64,000 bases of DNA from UBA10103 sp964584225 (GTDB lineage: Bacteria; Patescibacteriota; Minisyncoccia; Phycocordibacterales; UBA2100). Positions within the stretch are counted from its first letter, which is position 1. Each line of letters opens with the position of its first letter. Positions 50,304 to 58,878 of this stretch are shown piece by piece. The notes below the pieces were generated by a model. It was not told the DNA's origin, made no database searches, and saw only the letters and a list, made by a program, of their open reading frames with translations. Both the position numbers and the translations under genes were made by a program. Location of the stretch: positions 7,928 to 71,927 of the forward strand of contig CAZOZG010000002.1 in NCBI GenBank assembly GCA_964584225.1, read 5' to 3'.

Positions 50304-52133
50304 TTATTCGTGACTTCCGCCGTTGAGGACTTTTTGCAATTCTTCGGGCGAGACTTCGCCATTGCTTTTGCTTTCGGGAGGACGTGGTGCCGGAGGCCGT
50401 GGAGCTTCTGCTGCTGGAGCGCGGACGGGTTGTGGCTGCGGGCGAGGATGCGGCGAGGGATTACTGTGTGTCTTTGCAGACATGCGAGAGCGTAAGACAT
50501 CTGCGGGAGAGCGCTGTCCAGATGCGTTTGACGGATTTTCCTGGGGCGCGGCGGCAGGCCTTGCCGCAGCGATTGCGTCGCGGAGCGCTCCGCGCTCCGC
50601 GGGTGCGGCTTGCGGCTGCGCCTGCGGCGGACGAGGAGCATTTTGAGGTCGCACGTATCGATCTTCTCGGCGCGGGATGAATTCGCGCGGCTCGCGCTGC
50701 ATCTGGGGACGTGGCCCACGATCGGATCGGTCATCTCGTGGCGCGCCATCGCGCGGACCGTTCCATCGCCGCTCCCCCATCCCGCGTCGCTCGGCGGGTG
50801 CGCCCGCGGGTCGCGGGGGCGGTGCGAATTCTGCCTGACGTTTATTGACTGATGCTTCAATGTCGGTGCGTTTCCTCCCAAACTCTTCGCGTGAATTTGA
50901 AATCACATCATCGCGATACGAAACAGGCGGCGCCTCGATGGGCGCGATGGTGTCTGCAGAAAATGGTGGTGAGCCTACACCGTCGATCATGAGCGTGAGA
51001 TAGATTTGTCCGATTCCAAGGCCTGCCAGATCCTCGGCCGTAAATGTCGGGTCAAACACGGTTTCCAAAACTTCCGCGTCAAAAGGCCCGACGCGGAAAC
51101 ACACGAGCGTCCCGATGTTGCCGAAAACCGCATCTCGCACTTTTTCTTCCATTTGCTCGATGTATTGGTTGGCGAGTGTGAGCGCAAGTTTGTATTTGCG
51201 CGATTCGGAAAGAATGTCGGCGAACGCCTCGTTCATCATCGACTGGAACTCGTCGACGTAAAAATAAAAGCGAGGCAACTTCGCCATCCGGAGAGGCGGC
51301 TCGTCGGCTCGCGAAATCGCCGCGAGATAAATCTTCACGACAAGCATTGATCCTAGAAGCGCGGCATTGGTCTCACCCATGCGCCCTTTTGAAAGGTTCA
51401 CAATGAAAATCTTTTTCTCATCCATCATTTGGCGGAGATCGAAAGTCGACTTCGGTTGCCCGACAATATTACGAATCAACGGGTTCGAGGTGAATTGACC
51501 GACTTTGTTTTGAATCGCCGGCGTCGCTTCACGCGTATAGGTATCGGTAAAGCTCGCAAATTCTTCCGTCCAGAACGATTTGACTATCGGGTCGGTGATG
51601 CGCTCAATCACCGCGGCGCGAAATACTTTGTTGGTGAGCATTCTGTTGACGTCGAGCAATGTGGAGCCAGGGTACTCGAGCAGTGCGAGCAAGGTGTTTT
51701 GCAAAATATATTCCATACGTGCACTCCACGCATCGACCCAGATACGCTTCAGTGCGCCCATGAGTCCGGAGACGACGAGATGTCGTTTCTCGTAGCCGAC
51801 GTCTTCCATCACGTTGAAGCCAACCGGATAGTCGGTGTCGAAAGGCGCGAAATAGACGACGTCTTTCAAGCGGTCGTGCGGGACGAAATTGAGGAGTCGC
51901 TCGGCGGTCGCACCGTGCGGATCGATGAAGGCGATACCTTCCCCGTTTTGGATGTCTTGGATCGCCATGTTCTCGAGCATTGTGGATTTACCCATGCCGG
52001 TCTTACCGATGATGTACATGTGCTTCCCTCGGTCGTCGGCGCGAATACCAAACATCTCGCGTTTCCCGCGCATGTGGGTAGCGCCAAAATACGTAATACG
52101 TTTATCCGGATCGCTTTGGTCATTCCCGGCCAT
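50304..52133 (-). CDS. VirD4/TraD-like P-loop ATPase
   Basis: A 609-residue type IV secretion-type ATPase. Walker A is IIGKTGMGKSTMLENMA (residues 41-57), followed by AFIDPHGATAERLL, and Walker B is FYFYVDEFQSMMNEA; LANQYIEQM is a sensor-like motif. The last 180 residues are disordered and rich in Pro, Arg and Ala (FAPPPRPAGAP, ERRGMGERRW), with no membrane segment at the N-terminus, unlike typical VirD4 coupling proteins. No other conjugation or secretion genes are nearby. It may move DNA during uptake or division, as suggested for such proteins in small-genome bacteria. TATACT lies 6 nt before the ATG. A small hairpin is embedded at 50579-50601. Confidence 0.85.
   Translation of the reverse strand: MAGNDQSDPDKRITYFGATHMRGKREMFGIRADDRGKHMYIIGKTGMGKSTMLENMAIQDIQNGEGIAFIDPHGATAERLLNFVPHDRLKDVVYFAPFDTDYPVGFNVMEDVGYEKRHLVVSGLMGALKRIWVDAWSARMEYILQNTLLALLEYPGSTLLDVNRMLTNKVFRAAVIERITDPIVKSFWTEEFASFTDTYTREATPAIQNKVGQFTSNPLIRNIVGQPKSTFDLRQMMDEKKIFIVNLSKGRMGETNAALLGSMLVVKIYLAAISRADEPPLRMAKLPRFYFYVDEFQSMMNEAFADILSESRKYKLALTLANQYIEQMEEKVRDAVFGNIGTLVCFRVGPFDAEVLETVFDPTFTAEDLAGLGIGQIYLTLMIDGVGSPPFSADTIAPIEAPPVSYRDDVISNSREEFGRKRTDIEASVNKRQAEFAPPPRPAGAPAERRGMGERRWNGPRDGAPRDDRSDRGPRPQMQREPREFIPRREDRYVRPQNAPRPPQAQPQAAPAERGALRDAIAAARPAAAPQENPSNASGQRSPADVLRSRMSAKTHSNPSPHPRPQPQPVRAPAAEAPRPPAPRPPESKSNGEVSPEELQKVLNGGSHE
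50579..50601. repeat. Intragenic perfect hairpin, 10-bp arms
   Basis: CGCGGAGCGC and its complement with a 3-nt loop, inside the Arg/Pro-rich tail of the VirD4-like gene. Confidence 0.6.
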
Positions 52134-52139
52134 GAGGAA

Positions 52140-52145
52140 AGTATA
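52140..52145 (-). promoter_or_regulatory. -10 element for the VirD4-like gene
   Basis: TATACT on the minus strand, 6 nt before the ATG at 52133. Confidence 0.55.
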
Positions 52146-52184
52146 GCAAATCTTGCACGTTCGATTGCTTCGTGGTCCTGCGTG

Positions 52185-53288
52185 CTACTGGTACTGAATG
52201 TAAATCGGCGACGGTGTGAGCTTCAATACTTGCGCAGGTGTCATCATGCCGGTCGATGGTGGCTTGAGGTCGTTTTTGTAGAAAAGCTTGAAGCCGGTGA
52301 ATTGCACAGGCTCATCTGCAACGATGTTGACGAAGGTATTGATTTTCTTCGCCTGATCGCCCCAGCCGTCCATATCCATCACGATCTGCACTTCTGGCAA
52401 CGGCTGTATTTTCTCCGCATTCGTGACCATGTCTTGCGTAAAGCGATGAATCATCAGAATTTTCGGGGGAAGGTCGTGATCACGTACAATGCCCGCAAGA
52501 TACGTGGCGACCCAATTGATGTCGGTCGCATCGAGTGTGCCAATTTCATCGCCTGGCGGGATTGCGTGTTTCATCGAGAACTCGGGATCGACGCCGACCA
52601 TGACATTTGGCATCGCGAGATATTTCTCATACTGCGGCAATTCTTTTTGCACCGTCGAAAAACCAACCTGAAAATCCAAAAAAACGAGTCCGTGGACCTG
52701 TTGTGCGAGCTCAAGCGCTTTATCGATTTGATCGTCTGGCATGCGGGCGCGATACATGCCATCGGCGCCTTTCGAGGCTTGCGCGGTGACGACGATGTAA
52801 TGAAGGGCAGGTACGACCGGAGTCGAAGGATCTGCGGCGGCCCATTGCACTGTCGTTGACGCGAGACGCTGGAGCATTTCTTCCGGCGGGTACTGACCAA
52901 GGACACCCATTTGAGTGGAATAGAAATTGCCGTAGTAGGCGACAATACGATTGAACGGCAGGAGCGCGCCATCATTCGGGTAGACGGCTTTCGCTGGCCA
53001 TGCGGGCCTATGCGTTTTGGTGTTCGTCGCAAAGCCGTTCGCGTCGAGTGGAGTCGTCGTGCCGGCGAGAAACGCGAAGTACCAAGGACTTGAAGTGGCG
53101 ATGTGCGCGAGTGCGAGTAGCTTTTCGTCGTACGCGCGCTTATCGAGGGGCGGACGCGTGATGCGTACTGTGTCGACGGGGTTGTCGCGATCGAAGGAAA
53201 CTTGCGGCGCGGCGAGCGAGATAGCGCTCGCCGCGCCGCCCAACACGATCACAATGCCAGCGAGGTAGCCAGCGTTACGCCATGTCAT
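52185..53288 (-). CDS. Exported hypothetical protein
   Basis: A 367-residue protein with an N-terminal signal or anchor (YLAGIVIVLGGAASAISLAAP) and a 330-residue outer domain. Segments such as RIVAYYGNFYSTQMGVLG, GLVFLDFQVGFSTVQKELP, MVGVDPEFSM and VQIVMDMDGWGDQAKKI resemble TIM-barrel glycoside-hydrolase-like proteins but no catalytic pair is certain. ATG 53288 is preferred; upstream ATGs at 53294 and 53318 are possible. It overlaps the end of the 75-residue gene by 14 nt. A perfect 15-bp hairpin lies at 53204-53239. Confidence 0.6.
   Translation of the reverse strand: MTWRNAGYLAGIVIVLGGAASAISLAAPQVSFDRDNPVDTVRITRPPLDKRAYDEKLLALAHIATSSPWYFAFLAGTTTPLDANGFATNTKTHRPAWPAKAVYPNDGALLPFNRIVAYYGNFYSTQMGVLGQYPPEEMLQRLASTTVQWAAADPSTPVVPALHYIVVTAQASKGADGMYRARMPDDQIDKALELAQQVHGLVFLDFQVGFSTVQKELPQYEKYLAMPNVMVGVDPEFSMKHAIPPGDEIGTLDATDINWVATYLAGIVRDHDLPPKILMIHRFTQDMVTNAEKIQPLPEVQIVMDMDGWGDQAKKINTFVNIVADEPVQFTGFKLFYKNDLKPPSTGMMTPAQVLKLTPSPIYIQYQ
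53204..53239. repeat. Intragenic perfect hairpin, 15-bp arms
   Basis: GCGGCGCGGCGAGCG and its complement around AGATAG, inside the exported protein gene just after its signal region (AISLAAPQ). Confidence 0.75.
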
Positions 53289-53502
53289 TCCCATCTGTTT
53301 TCGGAGCGCTTTCAGCATAAGTCTGACTCTGATGCGGCATGACCGGCTGCTTGGGCAGGCGGCTGCGGACAATAATGCCAAGTATGATCACGAGCACCCC
53401 CGCAGCAAACGCCAACACGTCGTGCCAACTTTGCGGTACCCCCAAAAAAGGCTGTAGTGCAACAAACGTCCCGGCAAGTATGATGAGCGCATCAAGCGTC
53501 AT
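53275..53502 (-). CDS. Small membrane protein
   Basis: A 75-residue protein with two membrane segments (about residues 3-19 and 27-48) and a polar tail ending KTDGNDMA. ATG 53502 is chosen since TATACT lies 16 nt upstream (53518-53523); ATG 53553 would place that element inside the gene. It is co-transcribed with the exported protein that follows. Function unknown. Confidence 0.5.
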   Translation of the reverse strand: MTLDALIILAGTFVALQPFLGVPQSWHDVLAFAAGVLVIILGIIVRSRLPKQPVMPHQSQTYAESAPKTDGNDMA

Positions 53503-53587
53503 ATAATCGATTCCGGAAAGTATATCGCACGTTGTGTGAATGGTACACTTCATCCCATTACCATCTGTCGTAGCTCATCTTAGACAT

Positions 53588-53965
53588 ATGATTGATCATG
53601 CAGGCGTGCACGTTAGCGATTACGAAAAGTCGAAAGCATATTACACACAAGCACTCGCCCCGCTTGGCTATACGCTCATTGCCGACTACGCAGAGTACAA
53701 AGCTGCGGGTTTTGGTGAAAGCGGCAAGGCAGATTTTTGGATCAGTGGCGATGGCGCCGAACAGGATAATCACGTTGCATTTTCCGCAAAAGATAAAGCA
53801 ACGGTCAACGCATACTACAAAGCGGCGATGGCCGCAGCTGGCACAGACAACGGTGCACCCGGCTATCGCAAAGATTACTCGCCCGGCTACTACGCGGCAT
53901 TCGTGAAAGACCTGGATGGTCACAACATTGAGGTCGTCTTCCACGATCCAAACCCGAGCGCCTAG
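53588..53965 (+). CDS. VOC-family (glyoxalase/bleomycin-resistance-like) protein
   Basis: A 125-residue protein of the vicinal oxygen chelate fold: MIDHAGVHVSDYEKSKAYYTQ (shown by MIDHAGVHVSDYEK) opens the first beta-alpha-beta unit and FVKDLDGHNIEVVFHDP closes the second. The metal ligands would include His4 near the start and the Glu in NIEVV. It may detoxify an aldehyde or antibiotic; the ligand is unknown. The start at 53588 is preferred over the in-frame ATG at 53540. Its stop shares CTAG with rsmI and its terminator lies inside rsmI. Confidence 0.85.
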   Translation: MIDHAGVHVSDYEKSKAYYTQALAPLGYTLIADYAEYKAAGFGESGKADFWISGDGAEQDNHVAFSAKDKATVNAYYKAAMAAAGTDNGAPGYRKDYSPGYYAAFVKDLDGHNIEVVFHDPNPSA

Positions 53966-54633
53966 GGTTCAATGATGACGACAAACTCGCCGCGGGCCTT
54001 CTGGCCCGCGGCGAGTTTTTCTTCCAACTCTTTCGGCGCACCAGAAAGTACTTCTTCGTGCATTTTGGTGAGCTCGCGAGCGATTGTGATGCTCGCTTTT
54101 GGTACAAATGAACCAAGCTCCTTCAACAATTTCAAAATTCGGTGTGGCGATTCGTAGAGTACGACGGGGACATCGCTTTTTGCAATTTGTTTGATCGCGG
54201 TTTGCCTTCCCTTTTTGTGCGGTAGAAATCCAATAAACGTAAAAGACTGCGCATCGATACCTGCGATCGACAGTGCAGCAGTGAGCGCGCTTGGGCCTGG
54301 TACTGCGTCGACGATGCCGCCGTGCTCGCGAACAAACGCAACCAAGCGAGAACCGGGGTCCGAAATTCCTGGCGTCCCGGCGTCAGTCACGTAGCAAATG
54401 TGCTCCCCTCGCTCGAGCCGTTCGAGCACTTCTTTCGCGCCTTTCATCTCCGTCGCCGCATCGAGTCGATGGACCGATTTACGCAAACCGTAGTGGTTTA
54501 AGAGCTTTAGGATTTCACGCGTGTCTTCCGCATAAATTGCCGTGCATTCTTTCAGGTTCCACAGTGCGCGGAAGGTGATGTCGCCCATATTTCCGATGGG
54601 AGTTGCGACGATTGAAAGTTTGCCTTGAGCCAT
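53962..54633 (-). CDS. rsmI: 16S rRNA (cytidine-1402-2'-O)-methyltransferase
   Basis: A 223-residue tetrapyrrole-methylase-fold enzyme that methylates the ribose of C1402 in 16S rRNA. SIVATPIGNMGDITFRA, EDTREILKLLNHY, CYVTDAGTPGISDPG, VPGPSALTAALSIAG and FIGFLPHKKGRQ are all present, as is LYESPHRILKLL. ATG 54633 is chosen over the upstream in-frame ATG, since TAGCGT lies 7 nt before it. The 3' end of the coding region carries the terminator of the convergent VOC gene. Confidence 0.93.
   Translation of the reverse strand: MAQGKLSIVATPIGNMGDITFRALWNLKECTAIYAEDTREILKLLNHYGLRKSVHRLDAATEMKGAKEVLERLERGEHICYVTDAGTPGISDPGSRLVAFVREHGGIVDAVPGPSALTAALSIAGIDAQSFTFIGFLPHKKGRQTAIKQIAKSDVPVVLYESPHRILKLLKELGSFVPKASITIARELTKMHEEVLSGAPKELEEKLAAGQKARGEFVVIIEP
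53983..54022 (+). terminator. Terminator of the VOC gene, inside rsmI coding sequence
   Basis: A 16-bp perfect stem (AAACTCGCCGCGGGCC and its complement, loop TTCT) followed on the plus strand by TTCTT after the closing T-run. It starts 18 nt after the VOC stop and is read as the last codons of rsmI on the other strand. Confidence 0.85.
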
Positions 54634-54640
54634 GCGAAAG

Positions 54641-54646
54641 ACGCTA
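54641..54646 (-). promoter_or_regulatory. -10 element for rsmI
   Basis: TAGCGT on the minus strand, 7 nt before ATG 54633. Confidence 0.4.
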
Positions 54647-54649
54647 CCA

Positions 54650-55291
54650 TCATTCGCTCGCATTGAGAAGCTGCCACAGCTCATCGGTATCAGTCGCGAC
54701 TCGCACGCCAGTATTACTGAGTGCGTTCATCGAATTGAATCCCCACGATACCGCAATCATATCGATGCCCGCGGCGCGGCACGCCTCGACGTCACGTATT
54801 TCATCTCCGATGTATACAGTGGACGATGGGTCGAGGTGTTCCTGTCGAATTGTTTTGCGTAGCGCGTGGGATTTACCAAAAATTGACGCTCCTGCTCGCA
54901 CAAAATCTGGGCGAATGGTAGCGCTTCTGAGTATCGCCGTGACGGTACGATCCGAATTTGACGAGACGATTCCGACGCGCACGCGCGCACCTTCGAGGCG
55001 TTCGATCAGGTCAGGGATACCCTCTACAACCTCCACATGAGCGACCCGTTTTTCGAATTCTTCCCGACCTCTGCGCTGCATCTGATAGACCTTCCACATA
55101 TTCCAGCGCGCGGTGCCAAGTCGGCGCGTGAGCACATCGCGCGCATTTTCCTCTCGCAACGCCGTGATTTCTTCTGATCGAATCGGCGCGAAACTAAATT
55201 CCTTTGCAAGCACGTTGATCGTCTCCAGCGTGGCGAGTTCGCTTTTTGCGATCGTGCCGTCAAAATCAAAAATGACCGTTTTGTATCGCAT
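54650..55291 (-). CDS. HAD-family phosphatase (phosphoglycolate phosphatase-like)
   Basis: A 213-residue HAD hydrolase: TVIFDFDGTIAKSELATLE (nucleophile Asp), helical cap, GIVSSNSDRTV (motif II) and YIGDEIRDVEAC (motif IV), followed by AVSWGFNS. It starts 1 nt after the murC stop, so it is co-transcribed. ATG 55291 is chosen because the conserved fold begins there; upstream in-frame ATGs lie inside murC. The substrate may be phosphoglycolate or a sugar phosphate. Confidence 0.85.
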   Translation of the reverse strand: MRYKTVIFDFDGTIAKSELATLETINVLAKEFSFAPIRSEEITALREENARDVLTRRLGTARWNMWKVYQMQRRGREEFEKRVAHVEVVEGIPDLIERLEGARVRVGIVSSNSDRTVTAILRSATIRPDFVRAGASIFGKSHALRKTIRQEHLDPSSTVYIGDEIRDVEACRAAGIDMIAVSWGFNSMNALSNTGVRVATDTDELWQLLNASE

Positions 55292-55292
55292 A

Positions 55293-56564
55293 CTAATCAG
55301 CAATTTGCTCAGCAACTTTGTATATATCGCCCGCGCCCATTGTGATAATGAGTGTACCTTTGCCTTCATCGAGTAAACGATCACGGATCGCGTCAAAAGA
55401 ATCGAGCGCGGTCACGTTGCGCCCAGCCGCGCGAGCGAGCGTGTGATTGGAGACAGTCGGATCGGGTGCTTCACGTGCCGGGTAGATAGGCGCGACGATC
55501 GCTTTATCGGCGCTTGCGAGCGCGGCTGCGAATTCTTTCTGTAAACTTTTGGTTCGACTATAGAGGTGCGGATGGAATGCGACAACGATTTTATGACCGG
55601 GAAATTTCCATCGCGCAGCATCGATTGTGAGAGCAATCGCCGTCGGATGGTGCGCGTAGTCGTCATACACGATTGCACCGAGCGGCGTTTCGCCCTTGTA
55701 CTCGAAGCGACGCCACGACCCTTTGAAATCGGCGAGCGCGTCATTAATCGCGCTTTGTTCGATATCGGGAAACGCAGCGCGCGCCGCGGCCGCCGCGGCG
55801 CGCGCATTCATTTTGTTGAATTCCCCCAGGAGACCAATCTCGGGCACGTCCACTTTCGTGAAATCGATTACCGTCGCTGAAACATTCCGCAACGCCGGTG
55901 CGACATTCGAATCCTCCGGATTTGTCACGATGAAACCGTGTCGTGGGACTTTTTCAGCAGCTTTCCGGAACGTCTCCTGCAGCGCAGCGAGATCGGGAAA
56001 ATAATCCGTGTGATCTAATTCGCAGTTGGTAATAACCAAAATCTCAGGAGACAATTTCAAAACGTGATCACGATACTCACACGCTTCAACGACAAAAAGA
56101 TCATCGCGACCTGCAAGAAAATTCGATCCAAAATCTCGCACGATCGATCCGACGATCGCCGTCGGCTCTTTATGCGCGTCGCGCAAGATTTTCGCGAGCA
56201 TGCCGGTCGTCGTCGTCTTGCCATGCGTCCCTGTTATGGCGATCGTGCGCGCATCTTTCGACACCTCACCGAGCGCTTCGAAATACGACATCCCTGGAAT
56301 CTGCATTTCCTTCGCGCGAATACGTTCGACATTGTCGCTCCAGACCGCATCGCTGTAGATCAAAAGCTCACTGTCAGCCGGAATATTGCATTGGTCGTGT
56401 CCAATCGCGACTGTGATTCCCTTTTGTGCCAACAAGGCAGTCGTCGGCGATTCTTCTCTATCTGAACCTCTCACATCAGTCCCTCGATGCTTCAGCAATT
56501 GCGCGAGCGCGGACATGCCGATGCCTCCGATCCCGACCATATAGATCTTTTGCGGGAGTTGCAT
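55293..56564 (-). CDS. murC: UDP-N-acetylmuramate--L-alanine ligase
   Basis: A 423-residue Mur ligase that adds L-Ala to UDP-MurNAc. N-terminal YMVGIGGIGMSALAQLL is the UDP-binding glycine loop, ITGTHGKTTTTGMLAKIL the ATP loop, ELDHTDYFPD and DDYAHHPTAI the family motifs, and HPHLYSRTKSL the C-terminal domain. TATACT lies 7 nt before the ATG. It is followed by the HAD gene in the same unit. A 13-bp perfect hairpin is embedded at 55777-55805 in an Ala/Arg-rich stretch. Confidence 0.95.
   Translation of the reverse strand: MQLPQKIYMVGIGGIGMSALAQLLKHRGTDVRGSDREESPTTALLAQKGITVAIGHDQCNIPADSELLIYSDAVWSDNVERIRAKEMQIPGMSYFEALGEVSKDARTIAITGTHGKTTTTGMLAKILRDAHKEPTAIVGSIVRDFGSNFLAGRDDLFVVEACEYRDHVLKLSPEILVITNCELDHTDYFPDLAALQETFRKAAEKVPRHGFIVTNPEDSNVAPALRNVSATVIDFTKVDVPEIGLLGEFNKMNARAAAAAARAAFPDIEQSAINDALADFKGSWRRFEYKGETPLGAIVYDDYAHHPTAIALTIDAARWKFPGHKIVVAFHPHLYSRTKSLQKEFAAALASADKAIVAPIYPAREAPDPTVSNHTLARAAGRNVTALDSFDAIRDRLLDEGKGTLIITMGAGDIYKVAEQIAD
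55777..55805. repeat. Intragenic perfect hairpin, 13-bp arms
   Basis: GCGCGCGCCGCGG and its complement with a 3-nt centre, inside murC where it encodes ARAAAAAARAA. Confidence 0.7.
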
Positions 56565-56571
56565 AAGTACC

Positions 56572-56577
56572 AGTATA
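56572..56577 (-). promoter_or_regulatory. -10 element for murC
   Basis: TATACT on the minus strand, 7 nt before the ATG at 56564. Confidence 0.55.
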
Positions 56578-56616
56578 CAGATTAAAGTGCTGACGGTTGT
56601 AGAACCTTAACGTACC

Positions 56617-56637
56617 CTATAGTGCTTCAGAGGAGAG
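56617..56637 (+). promoter_or_regulatory. -10 element and Shine-Dalgarno for pstB
   Basis: TATAGT near 56619 followed by GAGGAG about 6 nt before the ATG at 56642, giving a very short leader. Confidence 0.5.
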
Positions 56638-56641
56638 TCCA

Positions 56642-57442
56642 ATGGCGCTACCTTCGAGTATTACAAGCGAGGTCGGCGCTTCGGTGCAACCTCCCAAGAT
56701 CCTGATCGAAGATTTGCACTTCCGCTATGGTACCAACCACGTCCTCAAAGGCGTGAACATGCCGATTCGCGAACGATGCGTGACTGCCATTATCGGGCCA
56801 TCGGGTTGCGGCAAATCTACCTTACTTCGTGTTCTTAATCGCATATACGATCTTTACCCAAATCAGCGTGCGGAAGGGAAAGTGCTGTTGGACGGGGTGA
56901 ACATACTCGCGCCTGGTACCGACCTCAATCTCTTGCGAGCGCGCGTCGGTATGGTGTTTCAGAAAGCGACGCCGTTTCCGATGTCGATTTATGAAAACAT
57001 CGCATTCGGCATTCGCTTGTACAACCGCTTGCCGAAATCTGAAATTGATGCACGAGTACAACACTATCTGAAAAAAGCGGTGCTTTGGGAAGAAGTAAAA
57101 GACAAGCTGCGCACAAACGCCAACAGTCTGTCGGGTGGCCAGCAGCAGCGCTTGTGCATTGCCCGCTCGATCGCGATTCAGCCCGAGGTGCTTTTGTTCG
57201 ACGAACCGTGCTCTGCGCTTGATCCGATATCAACCGCAAAGATCGAGGAGTTGCTCGATGAGCTGAGAAGCGATTACACGATTGTGATCGTCACTCACAA
57301 CCTGCAACAAGCTGCACGAATCGGTGATTTCACCGCCTTCATGCTGCTTGGTGAGCTTATCGAATTCGATAGCTCGCTCAAGATAGCAACGAATCCGAGC
57401 CGTCGAGAAACGTCGGACTACATCACTGGTCGTTTTGGTTGA
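56642..57442 (+). CDS. pstB: Phosphate ABC transporter ATPase-like protein
   Basis: A 266-residue ABC ATPase. Walker A is IIGPSGCGKSTLLRVLNR, the Q-loop MVFQKATPFPMSIYENIAFG matches PstB closely, the signature NSLSGGQQQRLCIARSIA and Walker B LLFDEPCSALDP follow, and the switch His is in VIVTHNLQQA. PstB normally powers the PstSCA phosphate importer, but no pstS, pstC, pstA or phoU is present here. It stands alone between murC and murD with its own terminator. Confidence 0.88.
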   Translation: MALPSSITSEVGASVQPPKILIEDLHFRYGTNHVLKGVNMPIRERCVTAIIGPSGCGKSTLLRVLNRIYDLYPNQRAEGKVLLDGVNILAPGTDLNLLRARVGMVFQKATPFPMSIYENIAFGIRLYNRLPKSEIDARVQHYLKKAVLWEEVKDKLRTNANSLSGGQQQRLCIARSIAIQPEVLLFDEPCSALDPISTAKIEELLDELRSDYTIVIVTHNLQQAARIGDFTAFMLLGELIEFDSSLKIATNPSRRETSDYITGRFG

Positions 57443-57445
57443 GAT

Positions 57446-57484
57446 TTGCCGCTTTGCGCATACGCGCAAAGCGGCAATTTTTTA
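57446..57484 (+). terminator. Intrinsic terminator of pstB
   Basis: A perfect stem (TTGCCGCTTTGCGC and its complement, loop of 4) followed by AATTTTTT; it may also serve convergent murD. Confidence 0.85.
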
Positions 57485-58819
57485 TACTGCCGACACAATT
57501 TTCAAAAATTGATCGTTGCGATCAAATTCGTTCTTAAAATATTTCCCGAAAGAAGCAAACGCGGGGCTGTAAAGTACGGTTTCGCCTGGCTCGGCAACCT
57601 GGAACGCACGCACGACCGTCGCCTTCAATCCCTCTTCCTCATACACCTGGACGGCCGGTTGTAGGGCAAATATATCTTCTCGAATCCGTTCCGAGCCGCG
57701 CTCTTTGAAGAGAACAACCTTCGAACACCACTTCGGGATCTCTTGTATCAATTCCGACATATCGAGTCCCTTATCATCGCCGCCCATGATCAGCACAACG
57801 CCCTTCTTATGCTGATCACCGACTGCACGAAGGGCCGCGATCGTCGCTGTGGGTGTCGTCGAATTATTATCGTTATAGATTTTCACGCCGTTCACGTCCC
57901 GCAAAAATTGCAATCGCCCCTCGACACCTTCGAACGATTCAAGTCCGTCTTTCACTTCTTCGTCGGAAAGTCCGAGTGCCATGAGCACAGCTGCAGCGAG
58001 AGCCGCATTTTCACGATTGTGTTCTCCGACGACCCGCAATTTCCAATCATGTGGGAGAGGCACGGGCGTCATGGCCCCGACTGAGGGTTTCGTTGCAGCG
58101 ACGCGCTCCGCGATCGAGGTACCAACGATTAATTTATCGTCTTTCGTTTGAAACTTGAAAATGTTTGTTTTGTCTGCAAAATACGTTTCCATATCAGGAT
58201 AATAATTGAGATGATCGGCAGAAAGATTCGTCACGACGGCGATGTGCGGACTGATTTTGAGTTCTCCAAAACCTTGGAGCTGCCATGAGTCGAGTTCCAA
58301 GACTGCAACGTCGCCTTTTTTCACACTGTGCAGCATGGCGAGCGTTGATTTACCGCGAATATTGCCACCGAGCAGCGCGTGCTTCCCAGCACGCACGAGA
58401 GTTCGATAAATCATGTGTGTCACGGTGGACTTGGCGCGTGTACCGGTAACACCGACGATTGTTGCGCCCATTTCCGACGCATATTTTGCAAAAAGCGCGG
58501 TTGACATCATGACAGGCACGCCCGCTTTCTGGGCAGCGGCGATTTCTGGCGAGTTCAGCGGCACCCCTGCCGCCTTCAATACCATGTCTGCATCTGTAAA
58601 ATCAGCCATGTCGTGACCACCAAGATGAAATGCAACGTTCTTAAAATGCTCGAGTTTTTTAACGGACACGGCGAGTTCATCCGATGTCTTTTTGTCCGTT
58701 ACGACGATTTCAGCCCCACAATTGGCTAAGAATTCGACATCACCTACCCCGCGACCGAGGAGTCCAAGACCCATTACCGTGATCTTTTTGCCCTCAAATG
58801 GCATGCAAACATTCGACAT
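57482..58819 (-). CDS. murD: UDP-N-acetylmuramoyl-alanine--D-glutamate ligase-like
   Basis: A 445-residue Mur ligase that adds D-Glu to UDP-MurNAc-L-Ala. ITVMGLGLLGRGVGDVEFL opens the N-domain and ATP loop VTGTRAKSTVTHMI has Arg-Ala where most MurD have Asn-Gly (TGTNGKST). DLNYY-type NLSADHLNYYPDMETYFAD, YNDNNSTTPTATIAAL and VLIMGGDDKGLDMSEL are typical of MurD. TATAGT lies 9 nt before the ATG. It faces pstB's terminator. Confidence 0.9.
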   Translation of the reverse strand: MSNVCMPFEGKKITVMGLGLLGRGVGDVEFLANCGAEIVVTDKKTSDELAVSVKKLEHFKNVAFHLGGHDMADFTDADMVLKAAGVPLNSPEIAAAQKAGVPVMMSTALFAKYASEMGATIVGVTGTRAKSTVTHMIYRTLVRAGKHALLGGNIRGKSTLAMLHSVKKGDVAVLELDSWQLQGFGELKISPHIAVVTNLSADHLNYYPDMETYFADKTNIFKFQTKDDKLIVGTSIAERVAATKPSVGAMTPVPLPHDWKLRVVGEHNRENAALAAAVLMALGLSDEEVKDGLESFEGVEGRLQFLRDVNGVKIYNDNNSTTPTATIAALRAVGDQHKKGVVLIMGGDDKGLDMSELIQEIPKWCSKVVLFKERGSERIREDIFALQPAVQVYEEEGLKATVVRAFQVAEPGETVLYSPAFASFGKYFKNEFDRNDQFLKIVSAV

Positions 58820-58828
58820 CGTGCTGCA

Positions 58829-58834
58829 ACTATA
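58829..58834 (-). promoter_or_regulatory. -10 element for murD
   Basis: TATAGT on the minus strand, 9 nt before the ATG at 58819. Confidence 0.45.
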
Positions 58835-58878
58835 TCACTTGCGCTTCAAAGTTTCTCATTCTCGAATCTGTTATCCAC

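Noticed and set aside
51429..52859. A 476-codon plus-strand frame opposite the VirD4-like gene
   Set aside because: It spans two real minus-strand genes and the gap between them, with no recognisable domain; GC bias opens the antisense frame.
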